Assembly (NCBI GenBank): GCA_002682825.1
Contig: NOKP01000017.1
Coordinates: 62,001-126,000 of the forward strand
DNA: 64,000 bases
DNA from: Neonectria sp. B-13
Taxonomy: Eukaryota > Ascomycota > Sordariomycetes > Hypocreales > Nectriaceae
Direction: 5' to 3'
Shown here one piece after another: positions 57,871-64,000 of this stretch. The notes below the pieces were generated by a model. That model saw nothing but the letters and a program-made list of their open reading frames with translations. It was not told the DNA's origin and did not search any database. The number at the start of each line of letters is the position of its first letter. The stretch's first letter is position 1. Made by a program: the position numbers and the translations under genes.

Positions 57871-58762
57871 ATGGCTGTCGATACATTGTCCCTCGCTGGC
57901 AAGGTCGCCATTGTCACCGGCTCCGGCCGTGAGAATGGGATCGGAGCTGGAGTCGCTGTGGCGCTGGCTCGCAACGGCGCAGCTGTTACGATCAACTATG
58001 TGTCTGACTCTGTCACCAAAAGAGCCCACGCACTTGCCGAAAAGATCAGGGCTGATGGTGGGCGAGCGACTGTTGTCCAGACCACCGTCGATACGCCAGA
58101 GGGAGCTCAGTTCCTCGTTCAAGAGACCTTGAAGGCTTTTGGAACAGACCACATCGACATCTTGGGTAAGCCTCCATGGCTGGTCGATTACATTGCGCAA
58201 CATTGCTGACTATGGATCCAGTCAACAACGCTGGAGCTGGAACTCCCGGCGAGACTCTTGAAACAAAGCCCGAAGCGATTGCCAAAATGTTCGACGTCAA
58301 CGTCAAGGGACCCATCTACGTTGCACAGGCTACGGTTCCGCATATGCCCCCTGGAGGTAGAGTGATTAACATATCGTCTACTGCTGCTAAGCTTGGACTC
58401 TCCGAACTCCCCATCTACGGGGCTACCAAAGCCGCTCTGGACAGCCTCACGTGGTCTTGGTCCAAGGAGGTAATTATGGCCGCAATCCCCCACTACCTAC
58501 TTCAAAAACTTACAAGTCACAGTGGGGACGCAGCAGAGGCATCACTGTCAACTCTGTCGCCCCGGGTCCTGTCGCAACCGACATTATCCCTGGAGAACTA
58601 CTCGACGAGCTCACCGGGCCTCAAAAGAGAATTACCAGGGCTGCAGACAGAATTGGTACAACAGGGGACCTTGCTGATGCAATCCTTCTTCTGGTCTCTG
58701 AAAAGGCACGGTGGATTACGGGGCAGTACATTGGTGTCAATGGTGGAATCACTGGCATCTGA
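57871..58762 (+). CDS. SDR oxidoreductase with GSGRENGIG nucleotide loop
   Basis: Three exons (57871-58165, 58222-58469, 58523-58762) give 260 aa. NADP(H)-type loop TGSGRENGIGAG, slightly longer than TGxxxGIG; VNNAGAG is rebuilt across intron 1; catalytic Ser in ISSTAA and YGATK; end WITGQYIGVNGGI. Typical of fungal ketoreductases. Neighbour of the transcription factor at 59129, and together with the methyltransferase and oxygenase part of a possible small cluster. Confidence 0.9.
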
Positions 58763-59128
58763 TCGGTTGACGTCTCGCCAAATCTGTCAGCAGTACGAAG
58801 CAACAAGCTATTTACAACAGCCAACCGAGCTTGGAATCCCGGTAGCGGGCTCATGAAACAAAAGATGTAGATAGCTTCTTAGCCAACTATCATTTCCCCA
58901 GACTCGACATGTTACTCATTACAACCTACTCAAGAAGACAGACCCCTCTGTGACACTAACCCTAAGAGTACCTCCCTAGCCGGAAGGCCGGCCCATTTTG
59001 GTGAGATCGCTGACAAATCGCCATCATCCTACAAATGAACAACCAGGCAACCCTACTTGGATCGCTCCATGTTCATCGACGGATGCTAATAACACTTCAC
59101 ATCGACTTGTTCTACTGTGCCTCGAACA
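58763..59128. other. Intergenic / promoter of the transcription factor
   Basis: Nothing recognised. Confidence 0.5.
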
Positions 59129-60797
59129 ATGCAGTCGTCGCCATCTTCCCAGCAGAGGTTGGCCTCTACCTCGCGGCCATCAAAACTTCCCGCCCCTAGG
59201 CCAGATCTCGTATTTGTCAGCGTCGCACATCCAGATGAAATCAAAGATCGCACTACAAGCAGAAAAATACGCCGCCATGTTATGAAAGAGATAGGCTTAT
59301 CCAGGAGAAAGAAGCCTCCCGAAGACCAGATGGCCATGAGCCGCCCTTCAGACAATCCTACATCCTCTAGCCCCAAATCTAGCACAGCCGTCGTGGTCCC
59401 CCAGCCTAATCAGCCTCATCAACACATGCTCAATCCCCATTCCCAGCAAATTCCAGGATTGGGTCTCTCGAAACAATCTTCCGGGGGCTTTGAGTTCCCA
59501 TTTGCCGATTCCGCTTTATTCTCTCGCCTTGTCTCGGCGCGGGCTCTAAGAATTGCCGCCTACTGTATGAAAACGGATATCCTTGAACTGAGATTTAATT
59601 GACATTGTTCAGTGCATAGAGAGGATTCTTCAATGTGTCAGATGCTACGGAGACTATGCTTCACGCTGGCAATGGCCGATAACAGTGCCATGTATATGGC
59701 TCTCGCGGACTCTGCTCTGTATATTGGGCACCACACTCAGAAACCACCTTTACAAGAAAACGCATACGCGTTAGAGAACTACAACACCTCGCTTGGATTT
59801 TTAAGTGGCCGTCTAAAGCATGCCGCAAGCGCTGTCGGCAATGCCATCATTGGGACAGTCATAGGTCTAGCTGGTTACGATGTCAGACTCCCTCAGCCAT
59901 TGCCCCATGTTTCGTCACCGCGCTAATAGATTACATACTCCAGATTCGGGTGCATAACTTCACACGATGGGCTGTCCACATGGCGGGCTTGCAGAGAATG
60001 ATAGAGAGTCGAGGTGGCATGGAGTCAATCACGTCGTATCATCTACGGATGGGCCTCGTTTGGTACAAGAAACTGAGAGATGACCCCGGTTTCACATTCA
60101 TACTAACTTACACAGGTCAGACTTGGTTGGCTCACTGATGCAAGACTTGCCACCACGATTTGCGGTCTATGCCGGCATTCTGAAGCCGGTGCCAGGACGT
60201 GGCGTTTCTCCCGTTTTAGGCCAGACTCTCTGTGTCTTGCAACACAGAAGCCCTGCTCTTTGGGATATTTGCCCGGTTCTGGAAACTATTTCAGATCTTA
60301 CCAAACAGGCTTCTAGAAAACCAACCAGTAACTGGTATCAAGACAGGGATTTGACACAGACTTTCGGTATCGCGGTACATAATCTGCTCATTCTACCACG
60401 ACACGAGATTTCAGACAATCAGAGTGACCTTTTTGTCGCTGGACTGGCACTGCGAGAAACAATCCGGCTGGCGTCTCTTGTCTTTCTAACAGGAGCTGTC
60501 AATCATCTAGCCGGGAACAGGGACATGAAAACAGATCATGGGGGTCGACTCGGAAAGTTGCTTAGGTTCCACGCCCTCGATTGGTCGGGCTTGCAAGAGT
60601 TAGAGCTATGGGTGCTAGTCATCTATGCTTTGGCGGAGACTCCTGAGGATAAAGCATGGGCTATCTCTCGAATCGGATCGATAATGCAAATGAATGGGCT
60701 GAGTTGGCAAGGAGTATTTGATATACTCTCGGAAATAGCATGGGTTGACAGTGTTTTGTGTAATGAGGTAGACATGCTGAGAGGCGAACTCAACTAA
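59129..60797 (+). CDS. Fungal-specific transcription factor (DUF3468-type)
   Basis: Four exons (59129-59564, 59613-59881, 59944-60062, 60116-60797) give 501 aa. The N-terminal signature FVSVAHPDEIKD then IRRHVMKEIGLSRRK is the mark of a large family of fungal regulators, which often lack a Zn2Cys6 motif. The rest is helical, with LHREDSSMCQMLRRLCFT and WAVHMAGLQRMIESRGG near the middle. Introns of 48-62 nt all keep frame. Likely a regulator of the neighbouring SDR or of the small cluster; inference only. Confidence 0.82.
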
Positions 60798-61265
60798 GCA
60801 GACTTCCGCAACTTGAAACAAGACAGTCACCAAGATAAGCCGGAGAATGAAGTAGCCAGACTGTAAGCCGCGTCTATTCATTCCGGAATGACCGAGTATA
60901 AGGATGGCCTCAGTCGCAATAGCAGCCCGCGAGGCCACCGAAGTCGCTGCGCGTACGCAGTTGATGGAGGTTACCAACCTCCAGGTGCAGATCGACATCG
61001 CCAACCACCTGCGCTGCTTGACGCAGCAGTTGATGTCCCAGGTCCGGGCAGCGCTGTCGCTGCACTCTTGCTGCTGTCTGTCCGTGTTGGACTTGAGGCC
61101 ATGCCCGCCGATCTTTGCCTTGGCGCTGACGACGACCAGGATGAGGTGGCTATACACGTGGACAGTTCACATGGAAGACGTCACATTCGACTACAACTTG
61201 TTCGAATTCGCGACGCGAGGCAATGTCCATTTCTTGAATAAGAGCTTTTGTTCGCATGCGCGCCC
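60798..61265. other. Intergenic; possible broken small gene
   Basis: A plus-strand frame at 60904 starts MASVAIAAREATEVAARTQL and is helical, but the protein-like character moves to another frame (LEAMPADLCLGADDDQDE) after about 61090. A frameshifted small coding remnant is possible; not identified. Confidence 0.25.
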
Positions 61266-61763
61266 CTAGAAACTGCGGTTTGCAAGGTATTGTCCAACGA
61301 TAGCCCAGTTATCACTAGCCGTCTTGACATCGGTGTAGGGCAGCCTAACCCAGATCTTGCCGTCCGCGTTTGGGCGTAGGCGTTCGGGAGTGTCGGCGAT
61401 GTTCTTGATGAACTTGACCATCTCGGCAAACTCTTTGTAGTACTCTGGAAAGCAGTTGATGGGGTTTACTGCTGGCCAAGATGTACCCCGGGTACCCATG
61501 AAGACTTCGTCAAAGCCCGGAAGACAGCTTACAAAGTGTTGCCCCACTGCCACGACGAGCTTGTTGTACTCCTCCCCCAGCGAAACCCTCCATCCCCTAT
61601 GTAAAGGCGAGTCGTGAACGCCCATCCAAAGGATCTCGATGAAATCATCCGCCTCACAGCCTAGTCTCTCGCTCACTCTCAGGTCCTCCTCTACCGATCC
61701 GGCAACTGTGCTAAAGAAGGCCGCAGCCGCATTCTTGCACCGTCGGATTTCAGTATCAGTCAT
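61266..61763 (-). CDS. Hypothetical protein, 165 aa
   Basis: Single exon from MTDTEIRRCK. Mixed composition with GEEYNKLVVAVGQHFVSCL and YYKEFAEMVKFIKNIAD, plausible for a folded protein. No signal peptide or membrane segment. No family recognised. Confidence 0.5.
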   Translation of the reverse strand: MTDTEIRRCKNAAAAFFSTVAGSVEEDLRVSERLGCEADDFIEILWMGVHDSPLHRGWRVSLGEEYNKLVVAVGQHFVSCLPGFDEVFMGTRGTSWPAVNPINCFPEYYKEFAEMVKFIKNIADTPERLRPNADGKIWVRLPYTDVKTASDNWAIVGQYLANRSF

Positions 61764-61883
61764 GGTGGGTACGAGTCGCGAGGGTGGATCAAGTTGTAGG
61801 TGACGCTAATACAAGCGTAGAGGTCTTCTTTCCCCTTTCAAAGTTTGTGGAGGTCGATGGTACTCTAGGTGTAATAGTGCCTT

Positions 61884-61989
61884 GAGGAACGAAAGGGTCC
61901 TAGCGGACGGGCGCGGGGAAAAAAGAGGAACGAAAGGGTCCGAGAGGACGGGTGGGGGGGAAAAAGAGGATCGAAAGGCGGGGAAAAAA
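61884..61989. repeat. 41-bp tandem repeat
   Basis: Two copies of GAGGAACGAAAGGGTCC...GGGGAAAAAA at 61884-61924 and 61925-61965, then a shortened third (61966-61989). Confidence 0.8.
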
Positions 61990-62270
61990 GAGGGACACCG
62001 CCAAAACCCACCGACACAAAATCCACGTGATCTGAGGCGTGTCTTTGCGCGTGACTTTGCGCGTGACCTTTTCGCTCCCCACCAATCATAGCGCACCCCG
62101 AAATCACCTGCCGTCGTGTCAAGTCGGCGCCGCACAGCCAAGTCGCGACCACTGGTCAGTTTCGGTGTAGATTCGTTCCGAAACTATCGCCAAAGACAAA
62201 CGTCCCTTGCGGGACCACAATACCCCCCTTATATAGGGTACTAAATGCGACAGATACGTTAAACGTCACA

Positions 62271-62354
62271 CCGCCGGGCTTTTTTTTTTCTCTCCTTTTT
62301 TCTCTGCTTCGTCCTCTTTTTTCCGTCTTCAATCTCCCCCCGGCCAAGTCCAAT
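62271..62354 (+). promoter_or_regulatory. Strong pyrimidine-rich tract before the chorismate synthase fragment
   Basis: CT-rich sequence with a run of ten or more T at 62280, then CTCTCC, CTCTGC and CTTCAATCTCCC, directly before ATG 62355. Such CT tracts are seen upstream of highly expressed fungal genes. A TATATAGGG-like box is at 62230. Confidence 0.45.
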
Positions 62355-62454
62355 ATGATTCCGCTGCCCTTATCGTCTCTTCACTCAGCTGTTCTATCTA
62401 GCCTCTGCTCGACCCTGGTCACTTCCTCAGGCACCGTGTTGCCCACGAAGTCAC

Positions 62455-62670
62455 GCTTTCAAGCCTCCGGCCACCATCAGCAAGGACCAAACCACCGCCC
62501 GCTACGATGCCTCCGGCGAGGGGGTCCTAACTGCCAAGGGCCGCCACGATCCCTGCGTCGTGCCCCACGCCTTGCCCATCGTCGAGGGCATGGCCGCGCT
62601 AGTCATTGCTGATGCTATCATGGGCCAGCACGCCCGCCAGGTGGGCAAGGGACTGGCCGTCAAGAAGTAG
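62455..62670 (+). pseudogene. Chorismate synthase (ARO2) C-terminal fragment
   Basis: The frame 62455-62670 encodes [20 protein letters not shown], then [20 protein letters not shown], and ends with TAG. This matches the end of chorismate synthase (shikimate pathway; EPSP to chorismate), including the conserved GRHDPC. About 300 upstream residues of the enzyme are absent, and the nearest ATG (62355) is in another frame. So this is a fragment: a truncated copy or the end of a gene whose other exons were not found. No intron visible within it. Confidence 0.8.
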
Positions 62671-63910
62671 AAACGTAAAATCAATAAAAAAGGGCGTGTG
62701 GGACATATCATGAGGGTGGATGGCCGGCGTATCAATAGCAAAAATAAATGTCCAGTTCATATAAGTTAGAGATGATTGGGATATGTCCATGCACTATATT
62801 CCTCTCGCTCTCGTCTCTTGCATATCTCACGGCCTTCTCAGTCTTTATCCGCATAACCACATTATCAATCTGAGTAGCGTGCTTCATTCGCTCCTAAACT
62901 AATGTCCCGGTATTCAATCCACATTACGTTTCGAACGCCTTAGTTACATGAGCCAAATGTCCCATAGACACTAGACCAACCCAACCTTGGATATGTCTAT
63001 GTCATATAACACTTGTTTTCCATAGCCATTGCAAAAGCCGTACTAGACCTGGTATATCTCGGCCTGCGCCTAAAGTACACATATAGTAATCTTCCGTAGA
63101 AACTTGGAGAAAAGAGGTAGATAGCTGTAGTAAACTTTAGGGACCCTGTCCTATGTTCAGGTCCTTAAACAGCTTTAAAACGTTACAAGGTATATATTTA
63201 AGCCAAGGGCCTATTAGCTTAGATTGCTAAAGGCCTAGAGTATAAACATTAATACCCTAGATATTAATTATAATAGAATTTATATTGCTTATTAATTAAG
63301 CTTAATATATTTAGTATAGTATTATATTTAATATATAATATATTTAATTTATGCTTATATAGTTAGTAAAGAGTGTAGTTAAAATTCTTAAAAATATTAT
63401 ATTATTATCTATTAGGTAGAGATACACTACATATATTCCATCTATTGGATTGCTAGTTCAATAGCATAAACCTAGGCGCAATGTATAGTTCCATGCTATC
63501 TCCATCCTTGGCCATTCTGTCAAATTTGACCGTTTGCTGAGTCGGGTACGGCGTCTTCAAGGCTGCCGAAGTCGAGGCAACCAATTATTTCCGTAGAATC
63601 CAATCGACACTCGAAAATCCTGTTTCGTTGTCAATATAGCGAAACGGTGATTGGGCGTACTATGCTTGGTAGTGGTCAGCAGATGGGCGAAATTACAAAA
63701 CAGGCAGAAATGCAAACGCCCAAGAAAGCCTTACAGAGTCCTAGACAAAGTCGTAAACGTCAGTGGCTGAAAATACAGTACAATTAAATACCCAACACTC
63801 CGCTTCTATGTTAAATTTCGAGGTTTTGTTGTCGTGGACGCAATAGATTCACCGCTGGTTTCGAATTGACCGCCGGAAGCACGTCAAAAAGATCACCCCA
63901 AAAGTGCGGC
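62671..63910. other. Intergenic with an A/T-rich block
   Basis: 63160-63420 is very A/T-rich (runs such as TTAATATATAATATATTTAA) and has no frames; RIP decay or an intergenic spacer are both possible. Confidence 0.5.
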
Positions 63911-64000
63911 ATGGACTCTTATGATCCTCTGATCTTTGATGGCCTACCCGGTGTGGATATCGCCGCAACAAAGGTCAAATCCCAGGATGGAGACCAGCTC
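63911..64000 (+). CDS. Start of an unidentified gene, 3' partial
   Basis: ATG at 63911 opens a frame that stays open for 30 codons to the window end (MDSYDPLIFDGLPGVDIAAT). Too short to assign; plausible because it is preceded by a gene-free region and a CGTCAAAAAGATCACC stretch. Confidence 0.4.
   Translation, partial: MDSYDPLIFDGLPGVDIAATKVKSQDGDQL

Overview
The window looks like accessory chromosome sequence from a filamentous ascomycete, most likely an Aspergillus/Penicillium-type Eurotiomycete. Three things support this. Genes carry many 47-80 nt GT-AG introns. The gene families are typical of these fungi: Zn2Cys6 factors, fungal tyrosinase, SRPK-like kinases, 14-TM efflux pumps, Dal5-type permeases and SDRs. 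Several plus-strand and minus-strand genes have a TATAAATA-type box about 80-140 nt upstream of the ATG. The species cannot be fixed from sequence alone. No rRNA, tRNA, CRISPR array or bacterial-type operon was seen.

Layout. 1-4942: 3' part of a secreted-type subtilisin (S8) protein with a long Ser/Thr stalk and a duplicated Cys-rich tail. 6655-22903: a belt of decay around two intact-looking genes. It holds a broken APH-family kinase-like gene, a three-lesion F-box gene, a truncated transcription-factor gene and half of an MFS carrier. The intact genes inside it are a 738-aa tyrosinase (10934-13453) and an SRPK-like gene (18192-19497) that has lost the DFG aspartate. 23202-43131: a run of nine genes resembling a tailoring or catabolic cluster without a backbone synthase (AATase-type acetyltransferase, Zn2Cys6 factor, FAD monooxygenase, two SDRs, 14-TM efflux pump, 17-exon Dal5-type permease, a third SDR and a divergent Zn2Cys6 factor). 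43187-45631: an intronless PIF1-like helicase with tandem SUMO-interaction-like motifs. 47880-48090: a minisatellite rich in TGCGCA/TACGCA. 48751-49632: a C2H2-type protein with a damaged 5' end. 51024-51278: a small CxxC...CxxC protein. 52565-60797: an EgtD/EasF-like methyltransferase, a 2-oxoglutarate oxygenase, an SDR and a fungal transcription factor, with a 28-bp perfect inverted repeat pair between them. 61266-64000: a hypothetical protein, a C-terminal fragment of chorismate synthase, an AT-rich block, and the probable start of a gene cut by the window end.

How the genes may work together (inference). The acetyltransferase, flavin monooxygenase, SDRs, efflux pump, permease and two Zn2Cys6 factors could modify, import and export one small molecule made elsewhere, or degrade one taken up. 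The methyltransferase, 2OG oxygenase, SDR and factor at 52565-60797 form a second possible small set acting on an amino-acid-derived substrate. Exon boundaries were inferred from GT/GC...AG sites that keep the reading frame; all spliced lengths quoted were checked to be multiples of three.
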